DNA from: Lamellibrachia columna
Taxonomy: Eukaryota > Annelida > Polychaeta > Sabellida > Siboglinidae
Assembly (NCBI GenBank): GCA_963662155.1
Contig: OY759265.1
Coordinates: 42,014,162-42,078,161, forward strand
Length of the DNA: 64,000 nucleotides
Reading direction: 5' to 3'
Within the stretch, counting starts at the first letter, position 1. Each line of letters begins with the position of its first letter. The notes beneath the pieces were generated by a model, which was given only the letters and a program-made list of their open reading frames with translations, had not been told where the DNA came from and ran no database searches. Both the position numbers and the translations under genes were made by a program. This document shows, one piece after another, positions 1 through 10,264 of the stretch.

Positions 1-303
1 AAATCACATACATCCAGCTCTTTTAAAACGCCCCGACGTGCGATGCCTATCAATTTTGATCAAAATAGCCATGTATTCATGCGCCCACGTGGCCCATAGC
101 AGAAATATTCACATAAATCCCTCCGCCAGTTAAACTCTTTAAAAATGCGCTGTTTACAGCCAATATCTTCTACAAACAAACCTGTGAATATGCCTGCTGA
201 ATTGCACTTATATCACATCATATGAATTCTTTAAATTCACATATCGCCATTTAAAACGTCCTACATTCGTGTGAAACAATAAACAGGAAGGTCAAATGTG
301 GTC

Positions 304-1068
304 TTACCCCATTAGTGTCACTGCAGGTGATACACTGATTGCACTGTGAAGCGACGCATGATAGTTCAGTAGACCTATCTCAGGGTCATCGAGGTCTAGC
401 AATCGTTTTGCAGTCTGCACAGCTCGTTCTGGCATATCATTCTCTTGTGGAGAATACGGGTTTGTGATTTTTGGATGAAGCACCACGATTTCGCGAATTT
501 CCTGAATTCGTCCGAGACGAATTGTCTTCCATTGTCCGATATAACAACATCTAGTATACCGTGAGTAGTAAACACGGCCTTGAGGCGGGTAATTACAGAG
601 TCAGACGTTAGACTGGTCAACTGTTTGATCTCGATCCAACGCGATTAGTAATCGATGATCACGAGATAGTCCTTTCGCTTATATTGGAAGATATCCATGG
701 CGATCTTCTCCCATGGTCTTCCGGGTAGTTCGACGGGATGAAGTGGCTGCTTTCTCTGTGTCGGTCGGTTACGTCTACATGTGTCACACCGATCGATGAA
801 CATTTTTGATGTCGCGACTAATTCCGGGCCACCAGGCAGCATTTGCTGCTCGTTCACGACATTTTGAAATGCCTTGATGTGACTCATGACGTCGTTGCAA
901 AGTGTCGACGCGCATCTTTGGAGGCACTACAATTTGAAATTTATACACAATGACTCCGTCAGTCACTGAGAGTGATGCTCTCCCTCTATAGTATTCTCCT
1001 ACAGATTGTGGAACATAACTGTTGTGACTAGGCCATCCGTTTCCTATGAAGTGAGCGATCGTTTTCAT
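304..1068 (-). pseudogene. Gypsy integrase, split over four frames and truncated
   Basis: Four overlapping minus-strand frames, 784-1068, 645-887, 396-620 and 304-486, carry successive parts of one integrase. The first has the H-H half of the zinc-binding domain (RRHESHQG) and AAWWPGISRDI. The second has the C-C half (CDTCRRNRP) and the first catalytic aspartate (AMDIFQYKRKDYLVIID). The third has the second aspartate in VVISDNGRQF. The fourth has the catalytic glutamate region (ERAVQTAKRLL) and ends at SPAVTLMG, where complete integrases go on into a C-terminal DNA-binding domain. At least three frameshifts and a C-terminal truncation make it nonfunctional. Confidence 0.85.
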
Positions 1069-1167
1069 TACTGGGTCTGTCGATGTTTAAATCCTTATCT
1101 CTGTAAGACGGTCTTCAATCTCAGACCAGTTCTGTTGTACGGCCATGATGTGAGCTGCTATATCGTC

Positions 1168-2814
1168 TTAGAGCTCGACATCGTCAATTCGAGGCTCGCA
1201 TGCCTCTAGCGGCTTTCTGGAAAGGGCAGCGGCAATCACGAGCTCCTTTTCGGGAACGTATTCGACAATCGGGTTGAAACGCATGGCCCTCATGAGCAAT
1301 CGCTGACAGCGGAGCGGTGCGTCGTCTATGCGTTTTGTATTCATGAGTGGAACCAATTGTCGATGGTCGGTGAGTAGCTTGAATTCGCTCAGTCCGACCA
1401 GATATCTAGAGAATCTCTCACACGCACAGACCCCTGCAAGGCATTCTTTTTCGATTTGAACGTATCGCTGTCCGGCAGTCGTTAACATTCGTGATGCAAA
1501 GGCTATTGGCTTTAGAACACCATCGGCCAACTGCATCAGCACCGCGCCGATTCCGAAGCTGCTTGAGTCATAGTACGACAGCGTCGGTGTAGTCGATAGC
1601 AGTTCTTTCGTCTTGTCAAACGAAGCTTGCTGTGTGTGGTCCCACGACCATATGACATCAGACTTTAGCAGGTCTGTCATTGGTTTCATCACCGACGACA
1701 TAACATACACAAACTTGCCCAGATACTGGAACATACCCAACACCGTTCTCAGTTCGCTGACATTGTTCGGACGTGACAGTTTCAGCAGAGCTTCGACTCT
1801 GTTTGGGTTAGGCTTGATGCCGTCACCGCCGATAAGGTGACCAAAATATATCAATTCGGTTTGATTGAAGACGCGTTTTCTTGGGTTGAGTTTCAGGCCC
1901 GAGTCGTTGATGATCCTGATCACAGCATCGAGGCGAGTGTCGTGTTCTTCGATGCTACGTTCATGGACCAGGATGTCGTCCATTATGATTTCCACTCCAA
2001 TCATGCCGTCGAGCAGTGCCGATATTTTCTGCTGAAATATCTCAGGGGCTGAAGAAATTCCAAATGGAAGTCTGCAAAATGCATATCGTCCGAATGGTGT
2101 GATAAATGTCGTCAATAGTTGGCTCTCTTCATCAATCGGAATCTGCCAGAAGCCACTAGCGGCGTCTAAAGTTGAGAACACTTTCGAATCGGCGAGTTTA
2201 GGCGATATATCTTCCAGCGAGGGAAGCATAAAGTGTTCGCGTCGAACTGCAGTATTGAGTTGTTTCAAGTCGACACAGATACGCACTGCTCCAGTTTTCT
2301 TGATCACCGGAACCATCGCTGAACACCAGTCGGTAGGTTCCGTCACAGCTCTTATCACTCCTGACGTAACCATGCGGTCAAGTTCTGCTTTAACGGCGCC
2401 CATCAGAGGAAAGGGGATGCGTCTTGCAGTTGTTAGGCAAAGAAGTTGGGCCCCAACCTTCAGCTTTATCGCAACGGAATCGGTCTTCATGAGGCCAATT
2501 TTGGTATCAGTGTCCGATGTGTTAATTTGTTCCAGACGACAGACGAGTTCCATGTCAGTAGCGACGTCTCGTGACAGTAGGTTTATCGCGTTCTGGCCTG
2601 CAATGACGATTATGTTGAAGCGATACACTGTGTTCTTGTGTTTCGTTATTGCCAAAAATTGACCGCACGCCTTTAACTGTCCGCCGACACTGTTGAGGCG
2701 GACGGCTGTCGGTTCTAGTCTCGGTTTGTCTTTCATCGCCAGCCATGTTTTCTTCGTTATTATCGTGACGTCAGCGCCAGTGTCGATTTTGAACCGAAGT
2801 CGTGTTCGCTTCAC
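1168..2814 (-). CDS. Gypsy polyprotein: protease, reverse transcriptase, RNase H
   Basis: A 548-codon open frame. An aspartic protease active site (FKIDTGAD) is at residues 8-15. Reverse transcriptase follows: the LPFGISSAP motif is around residue 250 and the catalytic box reads IMDDILV rather than YMDD/YVDD around residue 280. RNase H begins near residue 415 with YYDSSSFGIGAVL and continues through KECLAGVCACERFSRYLVG and a TDHRQL motif. The protein would copy element RNA into DNA in cytoplasmic particles. The frame is open for its full length but flanked by broken gag and integrase frames. ATG at 2814 is simply the first Met in frame; native Pol probably starts upstream through Gag. Confidence 0.9.
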   Translation of the reverse strand: MKRTRLRFKIDTGADVTIITKKTWLAMKDKPRLEPTAVRLNSVGGQLKACGQFLAITKHKNTVYRFNIIVIAGQNAINLLSRDVATDMELVCRLEQINTSDTDTKIGLMKTDSVAIKLKVGAQLLCLTTARRIPFPLMGAVKAELDRMVTSGVIRAVTEPTDWCSAMVPVIKKTGAVRICVDLKQLNTAVRREHFMLPSLEDISPKLADSKVFSTLDAASGFWQIPIDEESQLLTTFITPFGRYAFCRLPFGISSAPEIFQQKISALLDGMIGVEIIMDDILVHERSIEEHDTRLDAVIRIINDSGLKLNPRKRVFNQTELIYFGHLIGGDGIKPNPNRVEALLKLSRPNNVSELRTVLGMFQYLGKFVYVMSSVMKPMTDLLKSDVIWSWDHTQQASFDKTKELLSTTPTLSYYDSSSFGIGAVLMQLADGVLKPIAFASRMLTTAGQRYVQIEKECLAGVCACERFSRYLVGLSEFKLLTDHRQLVPLMNTKRIDDAPLRCQRLLMRAMRFNPIVEYVPEKELVIAAALSRKPLEACEPRIDDVEL

Positions 2815-2849
2815 CTTCAGAGTTACAAACCAGGCATCTTTTTCCCTGT

Positions 2850-3092
2850 TCAGTCGATGACACTGAGAAACACTTTCGATTCATCAATTTCGACAAACGG
2901 TTTTGTTTTGTCACTTTCGACTTCGCCGATAAACGGTTTTGTTTCGTAACTTTTGATTTTGCCGAGATACGGTTTTCTTTCGTCACTTTCCACTTCGTAC
3001 GCTGTGCGAGGTTCAAAGTTCATTTTACTCTTCGATCTACACACAGATGCGAAGTGTCCCCTGGCGTTGCATTTGTTGCACTTTTGTCCCAA
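2850..3092 (-). pseudogene. Gypsy nucleocapsid CCHC zinc knuckle
   Basis: The minus-strand translation starts with a C-x2-C-x4-H-x4-C knuckle (CNKCNARGHFASVC), the RNA-binding motif of retroelement nucleocapsids. It is followed by a low-complexity tract of repeated K, P, E and S residues made by an imperfect 33-39 nt tandem repeat (about 2880-3000), which reads as a flexible linker before the protease. It lies between the capsid frames and the protease-RT frame, as expected. The frame differs from both neighbours, which may be frameshift decay or a programmed shift; I cannot tell which. Confidence 0.75.
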
Positions 3093-3327
3093 AGCAGGAC
3101 ACTTCCCTTCGCGTCCGTGTTGGGCATACTCACAGCGTTCACACTTTTGAGTTGTGTCTTGGCGTCGAGTACGTACTGCGTTTGTCTTTTGCGTACCGGC
3201 CAGCTACTCTCGGAACCACTCTCGCTTCGGCGACGTTTTCATGCAGCTGTTCTCGCATTTGCGATTTAACTTGTTCGTCTTGGCGGGCGATCGTTACTGC
3301 TTTCTCCAGACTAAGGAATATGATCAA

Positions 3328-3839
3328 CTACAGTTTCTGTTTAACTGACGGATCTTTAATGCCCATAACAAAACGGTCTCGAATCATTTCATTTGCATCA
3401 GTGTACTCACAGTGTATCGCCAGAGTTTGTAAGTCTCTCACAAATTCCTCCACTGTTTCAGATGAATTCTGTGTTCGATCTTGAAAGATGCAACGTTCGT
3501 GTATAATATTCCTTTTAGGAATAAAATAGTATGTCAGCTTCGACACAAGCGAAGCGTAATCGGTGTCTACCTCCGGTGACACAAATGTTAATGTGCGGAA
3601 GATCCGATTGGCTTCACGGCCACCCATCGCATAACACACAACAGTGCGTCTCGCTGCACTTCCCCATCCTCCTTGTGAAGTTTCGTCGCCGTGCGAAACC
3701 TGGCGAATTCGTCAATCCATTCCAGCCACTCGTTTGGCTTAAATGTAATGCGCGCTGGAGGATCGAATCTCGCCATTCTTGTCAGGTATCCACAGCAACC
3801 GCTTCTGACACCATGTAACGCTCTTGTACTTTTAAACAA
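3328..3839 (-). pseudogene. Gypsy gag capsid region, frameshifted
   Basis: Two overlapping minus-strand frames (3588-3839 and 3328-3639) together make a capsid-like Gag. The first carries FKPNEWLEWIDEFARFRTA, the usual Gypsy Gag segment with tryptophans in a helical context. The second has a long helical part ending in ERCIFQDRTQNSSETVEEFV, typical of the capsid C-terminal half. A frameshift separates them near 3590-3640. Gag would assemble the retroelement particle in the cytoplasm. The assignment rests on position upstream of a CCHC knuckle and pol and on the pattern of the sequence. Confidence 0.75.
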
Positions 3840-3840
3840 T

Positions 3841-4372
3841 GGGTTTAATCATAATACCGAAAAATGTTAAAGAGTTCTTCATTTATTAAACACTTGACTA
3901 TCCTCAGAAAAATAATTAATATATATTATGAAATGCTTAGCTGCACGTATGCTTATCTTTAATATTTTATTGTATGTCTTAAGGTTAATATATATTATTT
4001 CATACTCTCTTGAGGTGGGATTTATTGATTTCATTCTTTTGGATCTGCGGTCTAACTTTTATCTAGTTTATTGGGTAACCCTCCCCCTTTTAGATATATT
4101 ATTTGTCCCTCCCAATGTTCATGCATATTTAAATGTCAGCATATTTCGTGTTGTAATTTTTTATCAACATATATTATTAACCCTCCTTCGTCACTGCTGC
4201 TGTTACCCTGAATTATGCAGTAATATCCCGGTATTTGTATATTGAGAGAATAAGTCAGATCGGATATCCAGCATTCTTGTAGACATATAACATTGAATTT
4301 ACACTCTAGATTGTGTAATTCTTCAATGTATATTTAAATTTAATATGGAGACAATTTTCATTTTTTCATTCA
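3841..4372. other. AT-rich stretch, possible remains of a 5' LTR
   Basis: No coding frame is convincing here. It lies directly upstream (on the minus strand) of the Gypsy primer-binding site, so part of it should be the 5' LTR. Without a second LTR copy its far boundary cannot be placed. Confidence 0.3.
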
Positions 4373-4712
4373 CTAAGTTCCAGTCGGCCCCCTGCATCGT
4401 GGACCACCTTCAAGCGGGCAGTCAGAACCAACAAAGACGGTGAAGGGTGGCACTCTCGTCTCAACCACAACGCCACACATGACTACTTGAACCTCTACCT
4501 CTTCGAGCAGACCCTGCACTAGGAGGCGACACTGCTGCCTCTGCAGGTGCGTCTGGTGGCGCAGCGAAAACTCTACCGCTACCAGAGCAAGAAGTCGATG
4601 ACAAAGCAGGCTGCACTGAAGGAGCTGTGGACATTGTATGAACGACAAGACCGAACGATAAGCACATCCGAATGCCTACGGCAGTGCTTCAACCTAGCGG
4701 ACCACGTGTAGG
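4373..4712 (+). pseudogene. MULE-type transposase C-terminal fragment
   Basis: The plus strand reads FKRAVRTNKDGEGWHSRLN, then after an in-frame TAG it continues as LPLQVRLVAQRKLYRYQSKK and KELWTLYERQD. The RTNNDVEGWHNRLN-like motif and the following basic helix are the usual C-terminal end of Mutator-like transposases found with FLYWCH zinc fingers in invertebrates. The core DDE domain is missing upstream. The internal stop and truncation make it a dead fragment. The family call is by recalled motif, not by search. Confidence 0.6.
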
Positions 4713-4739
4713 AATAAACTGAATGGATGGACAGACCAA

Positions 4740-5980
4740 CTATAGTTAGACCAACTATTGCATGTTATTAGCTACCTAACCTAACCTGACCAGACCTTAC
4801 CTGAAAAAATACCCACAGCGTTCCATGTAGGTTATCTTTGTAATAGTATGTGATTCTGAGTTATATTCAGGTTGTAAATTACAGTAACATGTTATATTAG
4901 TATGTATTAAGGTTTTTAAATAGAATGTTATATTAGTATGCATTAAGGTTTTAAATTACTGGGTAGTACGTTTTATGTAGTATTGATAATAATATATTAG
5001 TGTGTAGCCCTAACCCAAATTTCTAATTAGTACTTTCTTTAACATTTCATTGTTTGTATATTTATTAGTTTTTGATATTAGTGTGTTTCATTAGGCTTTG
5101 TTATTTGTATGTTCCATGTTATCATTCTATCTATTTGTATCTGTTTTAATGTGTTACATTATGTATGCTTCACGTAGAAGGTAAAATTTTGGGATTTTTT
5201 AAAAGCAAGCATATGCTGATTAATAAATAAAATGTTGTCTCAGACTTAGTATTTGCCTGATTTCTTTCTTTTTTTGTTGTATTAATTATGACCAAAACAT
5301 GTCCATATAATGTCATGCAATATATGAATATATGTAGCACAAATTAGTATGAAGGATGGAGACTGCAAACATATTGAACTATTCTTAAAATAATAATGAA
5401 ACTAGTCTAGGTTTACCTTACATACAAGTCACGCCATTTGATTTGGTTTGAATTATACAGCACGACTACCATCTATAGCGCTCGACGATGGGCGATAATA
5501 AATAATGTTTAAATTGCGCTTATATTCCGCAGAGTGTCAAGATCAATATGTCATATTAGTGCGAACAAAAGTGCAAATAAACACCGATTTATATTCAGCG
5601 CGTGAACTATAAATAAAAACTTTAAATAAATTTGTGACAAATCGTCCAAGCGTTTTGTGACATACCGCCCCAAATTTATGACATATCGTCTAGGACATGT
5701 GACTTGTGAAATAACGTCCATACACCGTTACATGCTATGCAGCTGTGCTTTAATGCGTTTAACATATTATCCATTGTTAGTGGCATTATTATTATTATTA
5801 TAACCGTGGGCATGTTTTTAAAATCCTTTTTGCTATATGTTGCTGCATAATATGGATTATTTTTTTTGCTGAGGATGGCACGGGTTATTAAAATATTTAT
5901 GTTATGAATATAAAAGGTCTGTTTTCAACATTCATAATAATATTATTTGTAAATAGGTCATTGATGTCACTTTCGTTCCT
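4740..5980. other. AT-rich stretch without recognisable gene
   Basis: I see no credible coding frame on either strand. The near-duplicate phrase around TATTAGTATG-ATTAAGGTTTT occurs twice about 35 bp apart (4894-4960). Nothing else stands out. Confidence 0.4.
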
Positions 5981-5988
5981 ACTTGCAG

Positions 5989-6175
5989 ATGCAAATGGAA
6001 CTGCCAAGAGTTGATATCCGAAGAGGCAAGAATATTGACACTGTCAGAGTTTAATAACAATGAATAAAAAAGTCAGCAGGACACGTACCTCTGTGCCCTG
6101 ATCAAGCCCCGTGCACCAAAGAGAAGGAGACCTCGCAAAGATGGTGTTAATATGCGGTCATCTCACTTCTATTAT
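5989..6175 (+). pseudogene. Exon A of a DUF7869-like gene, with in-frame stop
   Basis: After an acceptor (ttgcag) the plus strand encodes CKWNCQELISEEARILTLSEF, an in-frame TAA, then QQDTYLCALIKPRAPKRRRP and SSHFYY before a GTATGT donor. Invertebrate genomes hold many proteins with this arrangement (short Cys-rich start, a YxxALI segment, a basic stretch), annotated as uncharacterised and carrying DUF7869. The exon ends in phase 0 and joins in phase to the next exon at 6502. The stop codon means this copy no longer makes the full protein. The function of the family is not known to me; it may be transposon-derived. Confidence 0.5.
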
Positions 6176-6501
6176 GTATGTACCTAATCTAGAAGGACTA
6201 CACATTTTTCATAAATGATTGTGTGCAATTAATATATTTTAAACGTCTTGCCCAATCATGTGTGTATCAAGGTTTTGGGAAAGTGGTGACCGTTTTCCAC
6301 AGTAATGTGAACCTAAGAACAATCAACAGGATTATGGGCTCAGGAATATTAATGTGTCATACATTTTTCACTGGGGCATGATGGTAATGGCATTTTTGTC
6401 AAATAAATTTGTTGGGACATCTTTTACTGCATTGACTATCTCCAGTATTGACTATGTCTTATATATGTCTGCTTGATCAATAGTTTGATGCTCTGTTTTA
6501 G

Positions 6502-6595
6502 GTACGTTTGGTTGATAGACAATATATTGTCTGCAAGAAGGCATTCATAAGTGTTCATGGGATCACTGATCAGCGTGTCAGGAGACTGCAATTTG
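6502..6595 (+). pseudogene. Exon B of the DUF7869-like gene
   Basis: The exon lies between ctgttttag and GTGAGA splice signals and reads VRLVDRQYIVCKKAFISVHG then ITDQRVRRLQF. The VCKKxFLxxxGIxxxRV pattern is the second block of the same family as exon A. The phase is right for joining to exon A, so the gene structure survives even though exon A has a stop. Confidence 0.5.
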
Positions 6596-6599
6596 GTGA

Positions 6600-6880
6600 G
6601 AGATGAGGTGCTGTCACCTAAAGACAAGGCGAATGCGACTTCCGGAATCTTGGTGCAGCAGCGACTTAAAATTGGTGTAGAGAATTGACAGAAAAAAGTG
6701 GAATATCCAATAGAATAAGTATTACTATTGCATATATATTATACATAAACGTATTGTAGACATATATTACAAAACGGTTTTTGTTAATTATTAGTCAGAG
6801 ACAGGATTTTAGAGTAAGTTAGTTCCGGACGACAGGGAAGTCAGTGAGTGTTAATAGGGTTGTTTACCATTCGAAAATTT
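6600..6880. other. Intronic stretch without recognisable content
   Basis: This lies between exon B and the LINE fragment that follows. No motif is recognised. Confidence 0.3.
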
Positions 6881-7252
6881 AGATAGCATAGTGAATAGTC
6901 AGAAACATAGAACTATATAGTCAGATGACACAAAAGTATTCAGAAAGGTTACAAATGATACAGATAAACACAGTTTGCAGGATGATCTAGATAAATTAGT
7001 TAAATGGTCAGTTAAATGTTATTTAATTTTGGGAAGTGTAAATGTATACACATAGGACATGGACGAAGAATATAAAATGGGGGGTGCTGTACTAGGTAGA
7101 ACCACACAAGAAAAGGGCTTAGGAGTAACATTTAGTGCTGACATGAAAGTTGCAGAGCAATGTGGGATTGCTGCTTCAAAAGGAAATCAAATTCTAGGGC
7201 TAATTAGGAGAACTATCATGGATAAGGAGAAACATTACTATTGTACAGTCTC
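6880..7252 (+). mobile_element. CR1-like LINE fragment, RT C-terminal part
   Basis: The plus strand encodes FRKVTNDTDKHSLQDDLDKL and later EYKMGGAVLGRTTQEKGLGV and SADMKVAEQCGIAASKGNQI, the region just after the reverse transcriptase palm. The same segments occur in the CR1-like copies at 27.7-28.5 kb and 47.6-48.1 kb, and the wording is closest to the 47.6 kb copy. It is broken by small deletions and stops abruptly at 7252, where an oppositely oriented RTE LINE begins. Confidence 0.75.
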
Positions 7253-7377
7253 AGGTTTGTTTCCAATCTCAGTTGCTTGGATTTCCAGATGGATTTCAGC
7301 CTAGTGAAGGTCTGACTTGTCTTTCTGATCCTAGCGATGGCATTTTTTGCAGAGTCTCCATCTGTTGTGATTTTGCT

Positions 7378-8547
7378 TCACAGGTATGCAAAGTCCTGAA
7401 CGTCTTCCAAAGCATCACTGTTGTTTATGTTGTTTATGGTGATGGGGTTATCTGTCTTGTTGTTGATCCTCATCAGTTTGGTTTTTGCTGTGTTGAGCTT
7501 TAACCCAATCTGTGGTGCTGTTGTTGTGAGTTTGTCCATCTTTCCTTGCATGTCCTTGTGCCTGCTAGACAGCAGTCCAATGTCATCTGCATAGTCCAGG
7601 TCTTCCAAGATCGAGGTAAGTGTCCATCTGATGCCTCTGTTTCCATTTTTGGTGATTTCTGTCATCAGCCAGTCAATGGCAAGGGTGAAAAGAAATGATG
7701 AGAGAATGCATCCCTGTTTTACTCCGGATTTTACGCTAAAGCTGTCTGACATGTGACTGTTACAGGCGACTTGACACTGGACGTCTGTGTAAAGTATCTT
7801 GATCACATTTACCATATTCTGTGGGATCCCGTAGTGACGCAGTATTCTCCACAAGGATTCTCTGTGAAGGCTGTCAAAGGCCTTTTCAAAGTCAATGAAG
7901 GCAATGTAGATCGTACTGTTCCATTCCGTGCTTTGTTCCACAATCTGCCGTAGCGTGAAAATGTGGTCGATGCATGACTTGCCTCTTCTGAACCCGGCTT
8001 GTTCCTGGCGGAGGATTGTATCAGTAGCTGCTGATATTCTCTTCAGGATTATGCGGCTGAAAATCTTGCATGTCATTGATAAAAAGGTTATGCCCTGCCA
8101 GTTGTTACAGTTCCCCAAGTCGCCCTTCTTTGGTAGCTTGATAATTGTGCGTGTCTTCCAATCACCTGGTGTGTCTTCTTCATCCCATATTCTCTGAATG
8201 ATCTGGCATAGGATTCTGGGTGTCTCTTGTTCATCTGCTTTTAGCATTTCTGCGCAGACGCTGTCGCTTTCTGGTGCTTTTTCATTCTTCTGGGCTTTAA
8301 TGGCTTCTCTGTCTTCTGCTTCTGTGATTTGGTCGAGGTTGATTTCAAGGTCGTCTGCTGCCTCCGGGACGTCTGCAATTCTGGGTGGATCTGCACGATT
8401 GAGAAACTGTTGGAAATGCTCCTTCCATATCTCTATCTTCTCTTTCTCGACTGTGATTATCTTTCCATCTGCGTCTTTCAGTGGGAGATTCTGGTTTGGA
8501 CCTGTATCTCCTTTCAGCTTATTGGTTATTTGGTAGCGTGACTTCAT
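7378..8547 (-). pseudogene. RTE LINE reverse transcriptase domain
   Basis: A 389-codon open stretch. Residues around 105-165 carry NEKAPESDSVCAEMLK and the LPKKGDLGNCNNWQGITFLS fingers motif; QAGFRRGKSCIDHIFTLRQI follows, then palm motif A (IAFIDFEKAFDSLHRESLW), SVKSGVKQGCILSSFLFTLA, and the catalytic YADD near residue 325. The domain would make cDNA at the insertion site. It continues in frame upstream with the endonuclease part except for stop codons, and it ends at 7378 in a diverged thumb region (FAYL), so it is truncated at the 3' side. Confidence 0.85.
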
Positions 8548-8652
8548 ATCCTTTCTTCTTGCTGCTGCTTCTGCGTCTTCTGCGAGGTTTTCAATGTAAG
8601 TGCGTTTGTCTGCTCTGGTACTCCTTTTTATTTCTTTGTCTTTTTGTGAGTA

Positions 8653-9696
8653 TTATCTTGAAAGTCTTTCTTTAAGTCTTGGGGACTTTGTGGTGAGCAG
8701 CTTTTTCTTTATTCCTTTCCTTTGGTCTATTTTGTCCCAAGTTGATGTGGAAATCCACTGCTCTTTCTTTGCTCTTCTGTAGCCTAGCACTGCTTTCCCT
8801 GCTAGCTCCATGGCCATGTTGAAACTGTGCATAGTCATCTCTGTTTCCTCCTGCAGAATACAAAAGCTGTTCTTCGGAGCAATTGTGAACTGTTGCTTGG
8901 TTTCTGGGTTTTGTAGCTTGGTGGTATCAAAACGCTGTTTCTTCTTCTCTCCTGTCTTTGCCTTTCTCAGTTTCAGTGCAAGTTTCCCTATCAACAGGTT
9001 GTGGTCGCTGGCAACATCAGCTAGTCTCCTTGTTTTGACGTCTTGTAGAGAGCGTCTCCATTTTCCATTTATAAGGATGTGATCTATTTGACTCTCAGTT
9101 CTGGCATCTGGGGATCTCCATGTCAGCTTATGTATTGTCTTATGTTGGAAGAGTGTCCATCCAATCACGAGGTCATTCTCCCCACATATGTCACACAATC
9201 TGCTGCCGTTATCAGTCATTGTATTTGTTCCGTGTTTGCCCATGATCCTTTCCCTGTCAGTGTTGTCGCTCCCAACTCATGCATTGAAATCCCCAAGAAC
9301 CACTAGTGCGTCATGTTTGGGGATGTCTTCCAAAGTTGACTGAAGACTGTCATAGAAGTTGTATTTTTCTTCTTTTTCTGCTTCCTCTGTAGGTGCGTAA
9401 CAGGTTACCACTGAGAGTTTAATAAATCTGGACTTAAATCTGGCATAAAGAAGTCGTTCATTTATTGGTTTCCATTCAAGAAGAGTGTTGCCTTTCTCCT
9501 TCTGGATGATCAGGGCTACTCCCTGTCTATGCTGGTTGTCCTCTCTGCCTGACCACAGTATGGTGTCTCCTGTCGCCAGTTGTCGTTTTCCAGCTCCAGT
9601 CCATCTAGCCTCCATGATACCTAGAAGGCTGATTTTGTATTGGTGCATTTCCTGGAGAACCTGTGCCAGTCTTCCTGTCTGATATAGTGTTCTCAC
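8653..9696 (-). pseudogene. RTE LINE endonuclease domain, with in-frame stop
   Basis: The open stretches 9277-9696 and 8653-9243 are in one frame and parted by a TGA. The first has the LLGIMEARWTG and CYAPTEEAEKEEKYNFYDSL blocks and ends at the catalytic GDFNA. The second has RSPDARTESQIDHILI and ASDHNLLIGKLALKLRK, the closing SDH motif of the endonuclease. The first nine or so codons of the domain sit beyond the SINE, at about 10057-10100. The domain would nick target DNA; the stop makes it nonfunctional here. Confidence 0.85.
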
Positions 9697-9706
9697 ATTC
9701 CAGCAC
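9695..9706. repeat. Target-site duplication of SINE, left copy
   Basis: ACATTCCAGCAC directly precedes the SINE and is repeated exactly at 10046-10057, within the endonuclease frame of the host LINE. Confidence 0.85.
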
Positions 9707-10045
9707 GGCTGCCCCCCCCCTACTGGGGCAGCCGTGGCCTAGTGGTTAAGGTGTTGGACTCTAAATTCAAGGGTTGTGAGTTCAAGACCCACACTGGGCA
9801 CGGTTCGTTTTCGAAGCTTAGGCAATTTCGTTTACCCTACTTTGCCTCAGTCTACTCAGCTGCAAATTAGTACAAACACTGTTTGGAAGGTACCTGCGAT
9901 GGACTAGTGTCCCGTCCAGGAGAGTCAGTATAACTGCACTCTAAGTTGCTTCGCACTACAGAAACCAGGTTTAAGCACTGGCCATATAATCCTTCATGGC
10001 TTCCTAAGGCGTAATGCCTGGGGATGACTTTACCTACCTTTACCT
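9707..10045 (+). mobile_element. tRNA-derived SINE, complete, 339 bp
   Basis: The head reads GCAGCCGTGGCCTAGTGGTT and later GAGTTCAAGACCCACACTGG, which fit the A box and B box of an RNA polymerase III tRNA promoter. A central part contains GCAATTTCGTTTACCC, shared with two other SINE copies in this window. The tail is a run of TTTACC-type units. A 12-bp direct repeat flanks the element. The 5' end carries an extra GGCTGCCCC before a C-run, the reverse complement of the GGGGCAGCC that begins the SINE proper, so the first 27 bases can fold back. It sits inside the endonuclease gene of the RTE LINE. Confidence 0.85.
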
Positions 10046-10057
10046 ACATTCCAGCAC
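10046..10057. repeat. Target-site duplication of SINE, right copy
   Basis: This is the exact repeat of 9695-9706. Removing the SINE and one copy of this repeat restores the continuity of the LINE endonuclease frame. Confidence 0.85.
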
Positions 10058-10264
10058 CCGATGTTGATAACAGTTTTGGGTGTAAGGAGATCCGCCATCG
10101 GGGTGAAGACTTCCTTGTGGGTTTGGTCCCCATCATTCATAAATCCAGTTGCCTGTTCTGCTTCTCTCCTACCGCCCGATGCAGTTTTCTCTCTTGTTTC
10201 AGTTTCCGTAGCTAAATATACCGTATCCACTAAATATACCGTTCCCACATATTCCTATTTCTGA

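Larger units (their letters stand above)
300..3840 (-). mobile_element. Gypsy-type LTR retrotransposon, truncated, gag-pol on minus strand
   Basis: Read on the minus strand this stretch gives gag, a CCHC nucleocapsid, an aspartic protease, reverse transcriptase, RNase H and integrase, in the usual Gypsy (Metaviridae) order. Just upstream of gag the minus strand reads GTTACA then TGGTGTCAGAAGCGG, which looks like an LTR end followed by a primer-binding site, so the 5' LTR should lie just above 3814. I could not find a second LTR in bases 1-300, and integrase stops soon after its third catalytic region, so the 3' end looks lost. The reading frame is broken in gag and several times in integrase, so the copy is inactive. 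The order of domains is seen directly; the clade within Gypsy is not resolved. Confidence 0.9.
7253..10248 (-). mobile_element. RTE-clade LINE, endonuclease plus reverse transcriptase, split by a SINE
   Basis: Read on the minus strand, one frame carries an apurinic-type endonuclease (10248 down to about 8650) and then a reverse transcriptase (8547-7378). INIGCWNV at the start, GIMEARWTG, GDFNA and SDHNLLIGKL are endonuclease motifs; FIDFEKAFDS and LDYADDIGLL are RT motifs. This combination is that of RTE-type LINEs, which nick chromosomal DNA and prime reverse transcription there. In-frame stops occur after GDFNA (9277) and near 8653, and a 339-bp SINE interrupts the endonuclease at 9707-10045. 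The 3' end at about 7253 lacks the last part of the ORF. The copy is inactive. Confidence 0.85.

Noticed and set aside
2099..2662. 187-codon plus-strand frame opposite Gypsy pol
   Set aside because: It is an antisense shadow of the RT frame; the minus strand carries the conserved motifs.
9707..9790. Possible genuine tRNA gene at the SINE head
   Set aside because: The tRNA-like part is followed by the SINE core and tail and flanked by target duplications.
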